This document shows, one piece after another, positions 10,457 to 23,233 of a stretch of DNA of 64,000 nt. A program made the translations under genes and the position numbers. The stretch's first letter is position 1. Each line of letters begins with the position of its first letter. The stretch lies in assembly GCA_940337035.1 (NCBI GenBank), contig CALNHX010001935.1:124001-188000 (forward strand), given 5' to 3'. This DNA comes from Agriotes lineatus. Taxonomy: Eukaryota > Arthropoda > Insecta > Coleoptera > Elateridae. The notes beneath the pieces are model-generated. The model made no database searches. It was not told the origin of the DNA and saw nothing but the letters and a program-made list of their open reading frames with translations.

Positions 10457-11760
10457 TTAATTAAGCACAGTTTTTTTTTGCCCAAATGTATCTGTTTCGA
10501 TTGCAGGAAACCTTATTTGACTATAAGTTGATAATTGTATAGAATAAACCACATATTTCACTATTGTTAAACTAAAAAGTAAAGGGGGGGGGGGGGGGGG
10601 TTATCATCAACAATAGCAGTTTGTGATTTAGGTATCTCACACTGTGCTCTGAGGTCTTTTCACAATTACCTTAAGTCTTGATTGTGCGGATTACTAAAAT
10701 TTGAGGTGCTACTTTGAATAGTTGAAAAACACATGCTCGTATTGTGGAAAAGCTGCGTTTTAGCAACTTTGAATTATAGAGTATTTTTACATCTATTAAT
10801 TGTTGGAGAAATTTAAAGTAATATAAAGGGGTTAAGGCTTGAAAAATTACTTAGGACTATCAAAACTAGTTGAGCGAAAGCAAATGTGAGCTCATGCAGC
10901 ATCATGGATGAGATTTTAGTCAGGGTGATGAGTTTTAATGTCAATAGCTATGTAAGTTAAATGTTGCTTATGTAACGAATTAAAAATGTCTGAGTACAGC
11001 AGAGCATATAATAAGTCGCAGTATTTTCATTGCGCATCATCTCAGCTTGTCCACACCACAATAATTATTATCATTAATCGTATTAGCTTACCTGCAATTT
11101 ATTTTTCCTGATTTTCCAAAATACACCCAAGATCATTTTGATCGTTGGTCTTGCTTATTTATCGGATATTTTTATTTTTTTGCTATTTCAGCTGTGTTTC
11201 AGGTTTTTCAATCTGCGCTGTGCACAAATCTCAAGCTCTTCTGTAGAGCAATGATTTCCAAACTTTTGGCAGCGTACCTATTCCTAAAGTAGAAAAAATC
11301 ATAGTGGTACCCTTGATACACAGGACTGTTACGACAGTTGAAGACATATTTTACCAGCATTAACTACCTACATACAAATTATTCAAGATTTTTCAAGTAT
11401 AACTTTTGCATAAAGCACTCAATTAAAAAGTTTTGACCCTGTGAAGTTAAATTTAAAAATGAATTTTTTTAACATGTTAAAACCCATCTGAGATTCATTT
11501 ATAATTTTTGCAAGGTAAATTAAGGTCTACTAGTGTCATTATTTGATGGTAATGAGAAAGCTTTAAGTTGATCAGGGGCATAATGAAAGGGTTTAAGAAA
11601 TATTTTTAATAAACAAATATAAAGGCTACGTTTTTTTTAAACACCCTGTGTCGTACTATAAAAGAAAAAATAATTTTATGTAAAAAAGTTTATTTGACAT
11701 TTTACTCTTCATAAAAGTTTTTTTATTATTTAAGACTAGTTTTGAAGATATATTTTTCAA
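10457..11760. other. Unassigned AT-rich sequence with a G17 tract
   Basis: A run of 17 G residues lies at 10584-10600; its true length may be uncertain. I see no coding signal or repeat that I can name in the rest. Confidence 0.4.
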
Positions 11761-11762
11761 CT

Positions 11763-11840
11763 GTTAGGTTAGGTTTTGCGTCAGTCTGTGTCAAAACTGA
11801 CGCAAAACCTAACCTGATAACCTCGAATTTGACATAGACT
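11763..11840. repeat. Hairpin core, third dispersed copy
   Basis: AGGTTAGGTTTTGCGTCAG at about 11766 pairs with CTGACGCAAAACCTAACCT ending at about 11814. It is followed by GATAACCTCGAATTTGACAT, the same module as in the hairpin MITEs at 7075, 33773 and 35756. The outer arms differ. Confidence 0.65.
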
Positions 11841-12204
11841 TACAGTGCCATCAACATAAATAAATGGCGCCAAAATAGTGACCATTCAAAAACGTTCGAT
11901 CATTTATGAAGGCAGTGTATATAATACTATTTAGTTTCTTTAAACTATTGCCATTTCATAACCTACAACTTTTATTAGAAATTTTTTTCCCGATGTTTGA
12001 AGTTTAGATCTGTGTTTGCTGATTTGAGTTGTATACAGGCAAGTACAATATATTGATACAAAGATATAATTAGTACCTACCTAATTCTACTTTAAAGGAT
12101 TTTTATGTGACAATTGGTGTTCCTTTAAAATAAAAATATTTTTAAGGATAATAATCGATAATAATAGACCGTAAGAAATAAGTAAATGGCTATTTATATT
12201 AAAC

Positions 12205-12600
12205 ACTAGCGGACCTGACAGACATTGTCCTGCCCGCTGCTTGCTATTAGCGGACCCGACAGACGTCCTGCCCGGTGCCTGCTATTAGCGGGTTCAGCAA
12301 ACGTTTTCTCGATTTTCGAATTTTCGATTTTTTTCATTTTAAAACATATTGGGGGGTAGTGGGGGGTGACATTTTGGGGTTATATGTTCTGATATGCGAG
12401 AAATCTTTAAAAAATTAAAACAAAGAAATTCGTCAAAAATTTAAAAAAAAATCCTAGAATCCGATTGCAGCGCCACCTACCGAGTCCAATTGTGAATCTA
12501 AACCATCCAGGGACCCACTCAAACACACACACAAAATTTCATCAAAATCGGTCCAGCAGTTTAGGAGGAGTTCAGTGACATACACACGTACAGAAGAATT
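12205..12600 (+). repeat. Dispersed repeat, probably a retroelement 3' tail
   Basis: Three short direct repeats of the type TTAGCGGACCYGACAGAC...TGCTA lie at 12208-12290. After them comes a block ending in AAATTTCATCAAAATCGGTC and GTTTAGGAGGAGTTCAGTGA, a tail style I associate with insect RTE-like retroelements. No ORF. The family call is from memory and only moderately secure. Confidence 0.4.
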
Positions 12601-12601
12601 A

Positions 12602-12791
12602 TAACGGGTGTTCATAAACAGTCGTCATCCCAGTTGCTTTGAAAAACAAAATGTTATATCTTTGATTAATTCATGCAACACAATGAAACGTCATTGAGTA
12701 CTGTCATAGCGCAGTTTTTCTCAATTTTAATAGACATACGTTTTTGAAGTCAAAACCTACTGGGATGACGACTGTTTATGAACACCCGTTA
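12602..12791. mobile_element. MITE with perfect 33-bp inverted ends, TA target
   Basis: ATAACGGGTGTTCATAAACA, continuing into GTCGTCATCCCAGT, is repeated inverted at 12759-12792 without mismatch. TA flanks both ends (12600-12601, 12792-12793). The 190-bp element has no ORF. Perfect ends suggest a recent insertion. It abuts the tail of the preceding repeat. Confidence 0.8.
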
Positions 12792-12799
12792 TATATAAA

Positions 12800-14035
12800 G
12801 ATAAACATACGAATTGTTTGTATACGTTTTAATCTTGAACCTAATAATAATATACATCCAACTGTACATTCATTTTACAGTTTTTGCAAGAACACGCATA
12901 GCAAAGCTTTTACTGCTCCCATGAAACTGTAGATTGTTAACATATTCTTTATTTTCAACGCTGCTAAAATCTGCGACTTCTTGAGTTTTGTAACTGTAAA
13001 TTTTCTTTTCTTTATAATGTACCCTATACATAACTAATCTACCACAATCATTTATATTTCTGGTTCGTGACTGTATAGTAGAGCTTACAGAAGTATAAGA
13101 TTTAGCTAAAAGATTACTGTTGTATATTAAATATCTAAACCAATTATTAAATCACAGATTTTTGCTAAAGTATTAAGTCATTATAAAGTCATTTGCGTGT
13201 ACAGAAAATGTACTTCACAAATATTATGTCTTAAGAGGCAGTTCTCCTCTATCGATACATTTAACCAGAATTGCCTTCTTTCTAGATTCGTGGTTCCTTG
13301 GAGTATGAAGAACAATCTAAACCCATTTTCGGAATGATTTTTGCGACAGGGCACACAGTAGCCCGGCATTTTCTATCTATAATTAATACTTGTTAATTTT
13401 TAAAATTTGAAATATCAACTGAACTTACAAAAAACCAAAAGAACACTGAATAATAAGCACAACTTCGAATTCGAACAGAATTATTTGACATGCGCACAGC
13501 TGCTGACATTTGCCCCTACGACTTTCTTGATCTTCTATGATTTAAGGTGTATCTGCCATTTTGACTCCAAAAATATAAAACACTGGCGTAATCAATTGCA
13601 GTACTTGATTAGTATAGGACTTTTATTAGGCAGTACAGTCGCTTTATATACGGTAACGTTAACAGCCTGGCCATATAAAAATGCCACAGTGACATAAGAC
13701 GTAAAATGGCAAATCTAAAACTAGAAATTAATAGCTTTTTTTTTAATAAATGGTTAGTGAAAAAGAAAAATTGGTAAAAAAGTGTACAACAAAATCAAGA
13801 AATGTTATTTTCATTTTACGTTATATTACTCTACGAGTAGCTATGCAGATAATAACTGTAATGTTAATCAACCATTACATAAATCTAGTGATTTTTATGC
13901 TTATGTGCGTATACTGTGCATTGCTACCAATTTGCTACTGTGTTTATTTATTTGACCGATATTATTTCTTAGCAGCTATTTTCAAATGAAAAATTTGAAA
14001 GCTGTAAGTTATGCTGTTGTTTAATTCAAACTTAG
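12800..14035. other. Unassigned; two short hydrophobic ORFs
   Basis: Open frames at 13407-13697 and 13750-13989 (plus) contain Leu/Ile/Tyr-rich stretches, but their AT-rich composition, different frames and lack of recognisable motifs make chance ORFs likely. Nothing else is recognisable. Confidence 0.25.
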
Positions 14036-14037
14036 GA

Positions 14038-14115
14038 AATTCGAAGTTAGCAGGTTAGATTTTGTTTGTTATTTGGCACAGACTGACATAAAACCTAACC
14101 TGCTAACTAAATTCT
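14038..14115. repeat. Hairpin core, fourth dispersed copy
   Basis: TTAGCAGGTTAGATTTTG (14046-14063) pairs with TAAAACCTAACCTGCTAA (14090-14107). It is a more diverged version of the hairpin in the 7075, 11763, 33773 and 35756 elements. Confidence 0.55.
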
Positions 14116-14504
14116 GTTTTAGTCACATCCCTAAGAAACTGAAGAAGCATTAGGAATCCTTGACTGAATCTTGATATCAGCAGAAAGGTGTATCCGTTTT
14201 TATTGAGTCATTCCTCTTAAATGTCTAATACAAAAATGATTGAAATTATTACATTTGCGGTGGTCTCGAAATTCCTCGATCAACATCTTTGATATCAGAA
14301 AAAAATGTTTTTCTTTAAATGTCAGTAAAATGTAACATTATACTGCTTAATTGATAATGCTAAACTGTCCCTTCATTGCTGTGGCATCTAAACACTTTAG
14401 ACGAGCGGCAGATAACATTATTATCTCCGCTGACGAGATAAAGTAATTTTTTCGGATTTTGTTCATAACGTAAATATTTTGTTATAAATTTTTGAAGAAA
14501 AAAT

Positions 14505-14642
14505 ACTATATGTTATTCGGAGCAAAAGTATCTTTATGTGGCTCGGCTGTACTTATCTGCCTCGCAAGCTCGACAGATAAACCATCCAGCCACGCCCCAT
14601 AAAGTATAACTTTTGCTTCTAATAACATAATATTTAGTACAA
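14505..14642. repeat. Fold-back element with GC-rich tip
   Basis: The arms run for about 60 bp each: TATGTTATTCGGAGCAAAAG on the left is mirrored by CTTTTGCTTCTAATAACATA on the right. The tip is CTGCCTCGCAAGCTCGACAG. No ORF and no evident target duplication. It has the same architecture as the fold-backs at 3285, 3636 and 21755. Confidence 0.6.
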
Positions 14643-15463
14643 ATTTCTTCAATTTTATAAATTATATTGTTCTTGAATATGTTGTGGTATTTTTATGATT
14701 TTATTATTAATCAGCATCGATTTAATATTTTTAAGTAGATGTGCCACACCGGCTAACATAAATTTTTCCAGATGAGTTAATACGATGAACAACAAAATTA
14801 TTGGCTTTTGAAAAACGACCTGCTTTTGTATCTGCCAAATTTTAAAATGAATTTTTTAATCGAAAGGCTTCTTTTTGCATTTTCTTCCATTTCATCTATT
14901 TTAATAAAAATGAACAGTGACAAACAAAAGTCACGTGACTCCGACTGAGTATAATTTTGACTATTCAATTCACCTGTCATCTGTCAAAAAGTGACCAATG
15001 AAAATCCAGAATTTTGACATTTCTTGACCAATCAAAAAAATATCAGCGGATATATCTTCCTAGAAGGTATTCAAGTTACTAATATTTTAAACTTTGATTA
15101 AAGCCGTAAAATACTCTTAACTATCATTAATTTCAATCATGAACAAGTTAGAGAAATAGTTTGCAATGTGTAGTTTATGTGCCACTAAAGCTACTTTATA
15201 TTGCGCCACGTGGTAATTAAAGGATGTCAGATCATAGAAGCTCAACATGGCTGATTTTGAATCAGTGAACAAATGTAGCAATCTAGGAATCATTTGTGAA
15301 GCAAAAACCACATAAATATTCATGTTGGAAATGTATTCATAACAGGGCTCAGTAATTCTTCATTATATCAGCTGTAATGTCAGGTCAAATAGCTACTTAT
15401 TAAGTAGTACTGGATTAGAGATAATTTGTTCTATGTACATTAGCACATTATAGAGACTAGTTG

Positions 15464-15471
15464 TATAAAAG
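15464..15471 (+). promoter_or_regulatory. TATA-like box upstream of brm
   Basis: TATAAAAG lies 86-93 bp upstream of the brm ATG, which would place a transcription start near 15495. The alternative is that the ATG lies in a second exon, with an acceptor at ATTATAG (15532-15538). Confidence 0.25.
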
Positions 15472-15556
15472 ATGTAATTGAATGAATCGTTTGTTATGCA
15501 CGCCCAAGTGTAATTCTAAAATACAAAATAATATTATAGCTTGCGGTTAAGACATA

Positions 15557-16402
15557 ATGGCGAGTCCATCGCCACAAAGTAGTCCAATGCCGCCACCACA
15601 AGCACCTAGTCCAATGGGCCCACCAACACAAAGCCCTGCACCTCCACCATCTCCCCACAGCCCATACCAAGGGCCATCGCCGATGGGGGGACACGTAAAC
15701 GGCCCTCCGCCTCACAACATGCCCACAGGCCCAGCTTCAGGACATCCCAGCATGGCCCCTATGCCACCAACCTCAATGTCAAGCCCAGGTCACCAGCATC
15801 CCATGGGGCCCACGCCTCCAGGCTCTCATTTACCTCCTCAGTCTCATGCGGGCATTCCACCAAACGGCCATCCACATGTCCCACAACCTCACCCAGGCAT
15901 GCCACCGTCTCACGTGATGGGCCCAGGCGGAGGTGGTCCACCTCAGGGACATCCGGGTGGGCCACCGCCACAAGGACACCCAGGTGCTCCCCCTCAAGGG
16001 CATTCCCCTCACCAGGGCCCACCGCCCATTCAAGGCCACCCAGGGCACATGGGTGGCCCGCCACTGCAACAAGGCCATCCGGGTGGACCTCAGGGTCCGC
16101 CTCAGAGCCATCCAGGCGTGCCATCGCAAGGCCACCCTGGCGGACTTCCTCCTCAAAACCATCCCGGGATGCAGTCTGGGCCTCCTCCACCTCAAAACCA
16201 TCCACAAGGTCATCAGGGCCATCCAAATGTTCCTCATCAGCCCCACGGGGGGCCTCCACCGCAAGGGCATATTGGCTCGCAGGGACACCCTGGGATGCAG
16301 CCTGGAGTGCCACCTCATGGCTTGCCGCAAGGGCATAGTATGCAGCAAGGGCAGCCTTATCCTGGACACCCCATGCCCATGCCTCACCCACAGCAGGGAC
16401 AG
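15557..16402 (+). CDS. brm: brahma (SWI/SNF ATPase) N-terminal coding exon
   Basis: The 282-codon exon starts MASPSPQSSPMPPPQAPSPM, the characteristic N-terminus of insect Brahma, the ATPase of the SWI/SNF (BAP/PBAP) chromatin-remodelling complex. The rest is a Pro/Gly/His/Gln-rich low-complexity domain with repeated GHPG and QGHPG units, as expected ahead of the QLQ domain. The donor CAG|GTAAAAGT falls at 16402/16403 with the exon an exact multiple of three, so the next exon starts in phase 0. GC content is far above the surroundings. Downstream QLQ, HSA, BRK, helicase and bromodomain exons were not recognised, so the gene is partial here. Overlapping minus-strand open frames are shadows of the GC-rich repeats. 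Confidence 0.85.
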
Positions 16403-19025
16403 GTAAAAGTAGTGAGTTTTGTTTGTAGATTAGACTTTTTTAATTAATCACTTATTTGTACAATAATAGCTCATATTTTTTGGTAGGATTTTTAGCATTG
16501 ACTAATAGTATTAATTTACTTCTCAGTGAATATGTACTTTTAATTGTACTCCTCTCATTAGTGTTATTTCGATCCTAAATAACAAGCAGAAATCTTATCT
16601 GTTTTTCACTATGAGTTCTTGGTTATTTTTATTCAGAGAATCGGGAAACTTTTTTTCTTTTTTGCTACTGTCAAGTATTATATAGGGTTATTTAATTTCG
16701 AGGCTCACCATTGGGATTTTGAAAACCGTAGAAAATACAAGGTGAGATAAATTGGTGCAAAGTTGCAGATTCTATTATTGAATAACATTCAAAATATAAG
16801 TTCTTCTTAAAAGTTGCCTATTATGCTACTTAGAATCAAACTATCTTGACATTATCGGGACAGTTTTTAAAGAAGAATTCAAATATGATGTGAAATTTTC
16901 ATTTCTTGTCCTAATTTTCTAGATATCAATATGTACTAACTTTCGTATTTTAAATGGTAACTTTTAAATTGAATAACCCTGTATGTTGGCAACAAAATTA
17001 ACATAAGGCAAATAGCTAAAGTTGTGAAATGCGGACTATGTGCATAGTAGGAAGACTTATCCAACATTTTCATTGTATATAGGTACTAATAGTAATTGAA
17101 AAATCATAAAAAAATTCATATTGCACATAATCCAAGTGGCTATTAGCTGTTTTAAGGATGTTTGAACTATACTTCCGTACATACATAAACTTTGACCTCT
17201 TTCACCTTTTGTTGTCTAGGATCATTCATACTCTATAGAAGTGAACCGATAGGTATGGGTTATAATATGTGACTTGCATTACGTTCCTTCGTGTTCAGAT
17301 ACACTACAAATTTATCTTCATTATGTGACTTGTATGTATGTATTTGTGTGGTCTTGTTACTCTGCTCCATAGAGTGCTGTACAATTTTTTTATGTACATA
17401 TTATTCTTTACAATTCTTTATTATTTTAAAACTATATTAATTGTTTAGGACAGATACTGTTACTGTTATTCTCTTTATTGAATTTTACTTTCTCTAAAAC
17501 TGAAAATGTTCAAGTATTTAGAGATATTTAGTGTGTCCTCTGATTGACTTTGTGATAAATATAAATGGTATATTGAACCAAAAATGTTTTGTACAACTCT
17601 CATATTTTGCAGTTTATGCTTGCGCGATAAAACATTGATTTTTACCAAACCACGGATCAATTAAGATCAAGATGACCGTAGGTAAAGTAGTCTTTCTATT
17701 AACTTTACGCAAACATTTTGTTAAATTAAAATGTTTCAAATAAAAAATTAGAGCTGTGTACCAAATTTCATTGCCTTTGAGGAAGAAAAATGAAATATTC
17801 AAAATTGATCCTAGTGTTTCATGAAAAACAAGTTTTCCCTCAAAATGGTAAGTCGAAAGTGAGAGAGAGAGGCAGGGTGACCAAGAGCGAGAATTTTGTC
17901 CTAACTGTTGCTCTTTGCTCTTGGTTTAGAAAAAATTACAAATTCTTACAAAAGAGACATTTTGAAGTATTTGATTGTTTACAAAACTGAAATAAAATAT
18001 GATTAAATAATTATAAACGCACGATATTATTACATATTAAATCTAAATCTGATTTTTCAGGCCACATTTTTGATCCTCTGAATTTAGGCAGAGGAGATAT
18101 TTATTTGAGTCATATGTGTTTTCTGATGATTAGTGAAGCTTGGGAAAACAATCACTCAACTGGGGCTAAAGTAGCATTTATTGCGAGAAAATCTGCCATT
18201 TTTATCAATTTGGAATAAGTATCGCTGTACTTTTTTCAGTACGTCAGAACACTGATTGTTTGATGATCCTTTCAGTGCTGAATATTCATCAATTTCCAAT
18301 TTTCTTGCAAAGTTTCTTCTTCAAATGAGACGTGAAAGCCAGCTCATGATCGTGATGCATTTTCTTCTTTAATGTTTTATGTTCTTGTCCAACAACTTCT
18401 GATCTTTTGTCTTGAGTATTTGTGCCGTAGATCTATGTAATATCTAAATTACACAACAAATCCAGTTACTCTTATAATGTTTAATCAATTTGTCTCTCCT
18501 GGCCAAGTAAGCTGATTATATAATTTCTTCTACATTAGTCCTTTACTTTTCCGAAAGTTCTGTTACTCTATTGTCAATTCTGTTCCAATACCATTTTAGA
18601 AGGCACGATTACAAGAGGAATAGTCACATAGTGTTGCCCACAAAGAATCTGTTAACATTGTTTAAAGATCTCAAATATTTATAAATTGTGGCCATAAGCT
18701 CCCACTCACTATTGCACAGTTTTAATTTTTTTACTTGTTCTGCATTGCAATACAGCAATTTTAGGGGTTCTTTCAAACAAAGTGCATCTTCCACATATGC
18801 GTACTGCTCCCATTTGGTTTTGATATTCAAAGATGGTTTTACACAAGGTACTTCAACCATATCGCAGCAGTTTTTCAGTTTAATTCGAAGTAGCTGCTAT
18901 TTTTAAATTAATTAGGGTTTCTGATGCATATTTTTGTATAATTAAATTATTGTTCATTAAGAAGTTCTAATATAACCACCTCCTTTAGGAGTTTATATGT
19001 GAAATTTTTATGTTTCAATGTCCAC
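16403..19025. other. Start of the presumed first brm intron
   Basis: Begins with donor GTAAAAGT. No exon, tRNA or transposon that I can name is seen. Short ORFs at 17790-17990 and 18624-18906 lack motifs and are likely chance. Confidence 0.4.
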
Positions 19026-19029
19026 CCAA

Positions 19030-19752
19030 AGGGTGTTTCAAAACAAATGCCTAAAACTTAAGGGGCTGATTCCTTGTTTAAAATAAAGGATAGTTTATTA
19101 TATAAACATTGGGTCAAAAGTCAACCATTAGGAAGATATCGCACTGCAAATATGGCGGAAAAATCATGTTTTTATTTGTTATCTTAAAAACGAAAAGAGG
19201 TAGAACAATAAAATTATATGGAATTATTACTATTATAAAAACACACTTTTTGCATATTTCTCAACTTTTTTAAAAAGAGCAGAGGGGATTGAATTAGACT
19301 ACCGCTATCATTCTTCTTAACTAAATTTAAGAAAAACTTACGCAATGACATGGAAAAATATCAATTGATAGCCTGGTTTATTTAGAAACTTTTTTGTCTC
19401 TTGCAATTTTTTCATAAAACTTACCGTTTCCAAATAAAAAGATAAAACGTAAAGCATCGCATGTCGAGAAAAAGAAATTTATTTTAGAAAAATAATCTAG
19501 TTGGCTGTTATCACTTTTTAAGACGTTTGTTATTGTTGTTTTATTTGACATTGCTCACTTAGTTTGAATACAAAATACGACTAATTTAATCAAAAATTTA
19601 TTATCTGATCATTTAATTATTCAGTAATAAGAGTGCAGTGCGATATCTCCCTAATGGTTGACTTTTGACCCAATGTTTATATAATAAACTATCCTTTATT
19701 TTGAACAAGGAATCAGCCCCTTAAGTTTTTCGCATTTGTTTTGAAACACCCT
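19030..19752. mobile_element. MITE with ~118-bp inverted ends
   Basis: AGGGTGTTTCAAAACAAATG at the left is mirrored at the right end. Complementarity continues, with few mismatches, to about 19147 on the left and from 19634 on the right, including the block AACATTGGGTCAAAAGTCAA. The 723-bp element contains no transposase ORF. The target duplication is uncertain. Confidence 0.75.
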
Positions 19753-20179
19753 GTATAACAAAATTGAACCATTAATTATACATGACAATATAAATGTATA
19801 ACGCAGTTATTTTTATGATTAAAAGACACAAAAATTCTAACAATACTTACTTGTATTGTATAAAAGAAAACACACAAGAAAAATATTCATTGTATGTTTC
19901 TAGTAACCTTATGATGTACCATGCTTTTGCTGTTTGCTTTTGAAACAGGTCACCTGGTATTTGGAAAAGGTCCCAGTAGATGAGCCCAAAATGATGTTCG
20001 AGACATAGGAGAAAATCTTCCTTTGTAATATCACAAGAAATATCAATCGGTTCTTTTTTTTTTCTTCTTTTGTAAATATGACGGAATTGTTTTGCACTGT
20101 AGAAAAAGGGTTGGTTATCCACATACAATTTTTTTATAATATAACTAATTATTGTTTGAAAAACCAAAAAAAATAATTA

Positions 20180-20580
20180 ATTCCCAATTTCTATAGAAAG
20201 CCAGGCATTTCTTTGGCGAAGTCCATTCTGTGTGGTGAAACTTTTCCACAGATCTACGTGAATTCTTACTAGGTATTCAACTTTTCCCATCGTTGGTTCT
20301 GTTAGCTGTATGAGGTGTTCCTGTATCTTAGATTCTCTCATGGATGAATACAGCTTTTCTCTTTCGCTGCTGTTATATGATGCATTGTTAAAGTTGATAA
20401 AGATATGATGAGTCTCTATGTTGTTTTTTGAGTAGTTACTTCAGTGTACATATTTGATCAGTTGTGGATTTCCCTGGTCGAAAGCCACCTTTCTGCGTAT
20501 GGTTGTAGTCTTGTATACAGAACATTAGCAGATATTTGATATGCTCTATTGAGCAAGGTTATTCACCTATAATTTGAGCA
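20180..20580 (-). pseudogene. LINE reverse-transcriptase fragment
   Basis: Minus-strand translation across several frames gives GGFRPGKSTTDQI, then a HHIFINFNNASYNSSEREKL block, then NGLRQRNAW. These correspond to RT motifs GF+xG+ST, the F.DF..AYDS..R..L catalytic block and GLRQGD of non-LTR retrotransposons. Frameshifts and substitutions (N for catalytic-block D residues) make it inactive. It abuts the minisatellite that follows. Confidence 0.65.
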
Positions 20581-20621
20581 ACATAATTGTTACCTTTTTT
20601 TGTGTATTATTCCGGGACCTG

Positions 20622-21410
20622 GACATATCGCCGAATGGACAAAACGCCGAATCTTATTTTAATGCCCAAAACGCCGAATTCGTTAGCGTGGACAAAACGC
20701 CGAAAATGCTCAATACGCCGAAAGCTGTCGGTGGACAGATCGCCGAAAATGGACATATCGCCGAAATAGTTACCGTGGACAAAACGCCGAAAATGCCCAA
20801 AACGCCGAATTCTCTCGGTGGACATATCGCCGAAAATGGACAAATCGCCGAATTAGTTAGCTTGGTCAAAACGTCGAATGTAGTCGGTGGACATATAGCC
20901 GAAAATGGACAAATCGCCGAACCGTGTAAAATGACGCCACATTGATCAGAAATTTGGCGTCGCTCGATTTTGTTCAAAACTCTGATTTATGTCGGTGGAC
21001 ATATCGCCGAAAATGGACAAATCGCTGAATTAGTTAGCTTGGTCAAAACGCCGAAACTGCCCAAAACGCCGAATTCTGTCGGTGGACATATCGCCGAAAA
21101 TGGACAAATCGCCGAATTAGTTAACGCGGACAAAACGCCGAAACTGCCCAAAACGCCGAATTCTGTCGGTGGACATATCGCCGAAAATGGACAAATCGCC
21201 GAATTAGTTAACGCGGACAAAACGCCGAAACTGCCCAAAACGCCGAATTCTGTTGGTGGACATATCGCCGAAAATGGACAAATTGCCGAATTAGTTAGCG
21301 TGGACAAAATGCCGAATCCTGTGAGAAGACATATCGCGCAAAATGCCCAAAAGCCGAATTAGTTGGCTTGGACAAAACGCCGATAAAGCCTAAATCACCG
21401 AATCTTGTGG
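20622..21410. repeat. 87-bp minisatellite built from CGCCGAA motifs
   Basis: GTCGGTGGAC-type unit starts fall at 20727, 20814, 20883, 20991, 21078, 21165 and 21252. Spacing is exactly 87 bp in most intervals (one is 69; one of 108 has an interruption). Each unit holds four CGCCGAA cores preceded by ATGGACAAAT, GACATAT or ACAAAA spacers. Since 87 is divisible by three, open frames run through on both strands (GGHIAENGQIAEL on the plus strand), but no start or splice context supports translation. The edges are diverged and the centre is almost identical, a usual pattern for unequal exchange. Confidence 0.85.
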
Positions 21411-21754
21411 TGGATATGGTAAAAATTAAGGTTGCAGAATATTTATTTATAACCAAAAAATCGCGTTAATTATTCCTTTAGACTTTTATTATTTACCTCA
21501 AAGTAATATGTTAGCATAATTATTACGTTTTTGATGCAAGGCGCTTTTTAGAAGAAATATTTTTCAATGATTATTTCCTTCATATCCATAATAATGCGTA
21601 ATCACTATGGTTTCTGTCAGTTTAATAATGACATAAATTCAAACGTCACAATTTAACCGTGGTTAAATTTATGTCAAAATTTAGTCGCTTGTGCATAATT
21701 TTAACATGATTATTAAAGGTGCTTTACCAACTGAATTTTATCTATTTATTCAGG

Positions 21755-22010
21755 AAATAATCACGTCGAACATCCCGCGTGCATGTAAACTAGCCTGAAT
21801 AAATTTTGACGATTTTCTGTCAGAATGTTTTGCTCTGAAGAAATATATCTCGTAAATTTTCCGCTTCAAAATCCCTCGTGCTGCGCACTCGGGATTCTTG
21901 TTGAGCAGCAAATTTACTTGACAAATTTCTTAGCAAAACATTCTGACAGAAAACGTCAAAATTTAATCGGCTATTTTAATGCACTTGGGATATTACTGTT
22001 GATTATTACA
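21755..22010. repeat. Fold-back element with long arms
   Basis: Arms of about 115 bp pair almost to the centre: GATTTTCTGTCAGAATGTTT at about 21810 is mirrored by AAACATTCTGACAGAAAACG at about 21938. The tip is CCTCGTGCTGCGCACTCGGG, again GC-rich. A short palindrome TTTAACCGTGGTTAAA lies upstream at about 21653. Confidence 0.65.
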
Positions 22011-22286
22011 CACAACTGTCACATGACTATCATCCAACGAGAATCGTGTATTTTTTGAAAATTGACCAATCCCGAACTGATTAGCTGATAAGCTCCCGTG
22101 GGCTGCTTACCAAGTGATAAGCTCCTTAGGGATGATTATCGACCCCATGGACGGTGTCATAATTAGAAATAAAAATGCAAGAAACAAGAAATTTGAATTT
22201 TTTGGCATTATTAGATCAATTTTAAATCATAATTCGTATACGGGTTTTGTGTAATCATTTTCAATATATAAACGCGGGCAACACAC

Positions 22287-22409
22287 TTACATATAATTTT
22301 GCCCGTGCCAAGAATCATCGTGCTGGTTGCCCTTAGAAAACTGCCTTTGGGACAGTTTTCATTGCAACCAGCACTTGGCCCTTGGCGTGTGCAAAATTAT
22401 CGGTATGTC
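22287..22409. repeat. Fold-back hairpin, ~50-bp arms
   Basis: ATAATTTTGCCCGTGCCAAG and GTGCTGGTTGC are mirrored by GCAACCAGCAC and CTTGGCGTGTGCAAAATTAT. The loop is around CTGCCTTTGGGACAG. It lies just downstream of the larger fold-back. Confidence 0.6.
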
Positions 22410-23233
22410 TGGCCCTTGTTATATTACTATTGATAATTAATATCTATTTAAATGGCTTCTAAAAGCTCTAATCTGTCCTTGTTAATGAATTACTGTTACA
22501 ATAATCCTGTAAATGTTCTTTTACAGTGGTCTTAATGAGATTTTCTAACATGTGAGCAAACAAAAGTGAAATCAAGCTTAGATTTGAAAATTTAAACATA
22601 TGTGGATTATTAATTCACATTATAGTGATGTTTTAGAATGCACATACATAACCTAAACCATTGAATAACTGTCAAGTCTAAATGTTATTTGAAAATTAAT
22701 ATAAAAGCTAACACTTAATCTATGTTACATCTGCTACATCAATAAGTACATATTAAGTTATAAGAACTGCTAAAAGTGTTTATTGATTAAACTTGTTTAA
22801 TTTAAAATTTGATAATTTAAATGACTTGACCCTTCTACTACTATAGTGTTACACTTAAGAGTAGCTAGCCGCCACCCCGCAGCCTCGACGTTATTTACTC
22901 ACACGCAGTCACGGAGGTCCAGAAAGAATACACTTATTTTTTCACAGGCTTTTAATAACACCGTCAAAATCTGAGTAATAATTGCGTAACTACTGAACAA
23001 CGTCATTACATTTTTTTCTCTACAGCTACTTGCTTCTAGACCGAAAAATGAGGCGTTACCGCTGTTACAAATAACTGTTAGTGTCTCCAACATATAGGCA
23101 TTTACGAAAATTATACCGGTAGATACTTATAGTTATTTACCGGTTAGTCAGCTGATACTTAAGGTAGATGGATCTGGTAAATTACATATACAAGTTGTCA
23201 AAAGCAAGGAAAACATACAAAATCCAAAAATCT
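22410..23233. other. Unassigned; may include the 3' flank of the Tc1-type element
   Basis: No gene seen. The stretch just below 23234 should contain the downstream inverted end of the Tc1-type element, but I could not match it to the upstream side. Confidence 0.3.

Noticed and set aside
15494..16406. Overlapping open frames on both strands of the brm exon
   Set aside because: They are shadows of the Pro/Gly/His-rich repeats; only the 15557 frame has the Brahma N-terminus and a matching splice donor.
20574..21362. Repeat-protein genes in the CGCCGAA array
   Set aside because: Open frames on both strands follow from a unit length divisible by three and lack start context; treated as a minisatellite.
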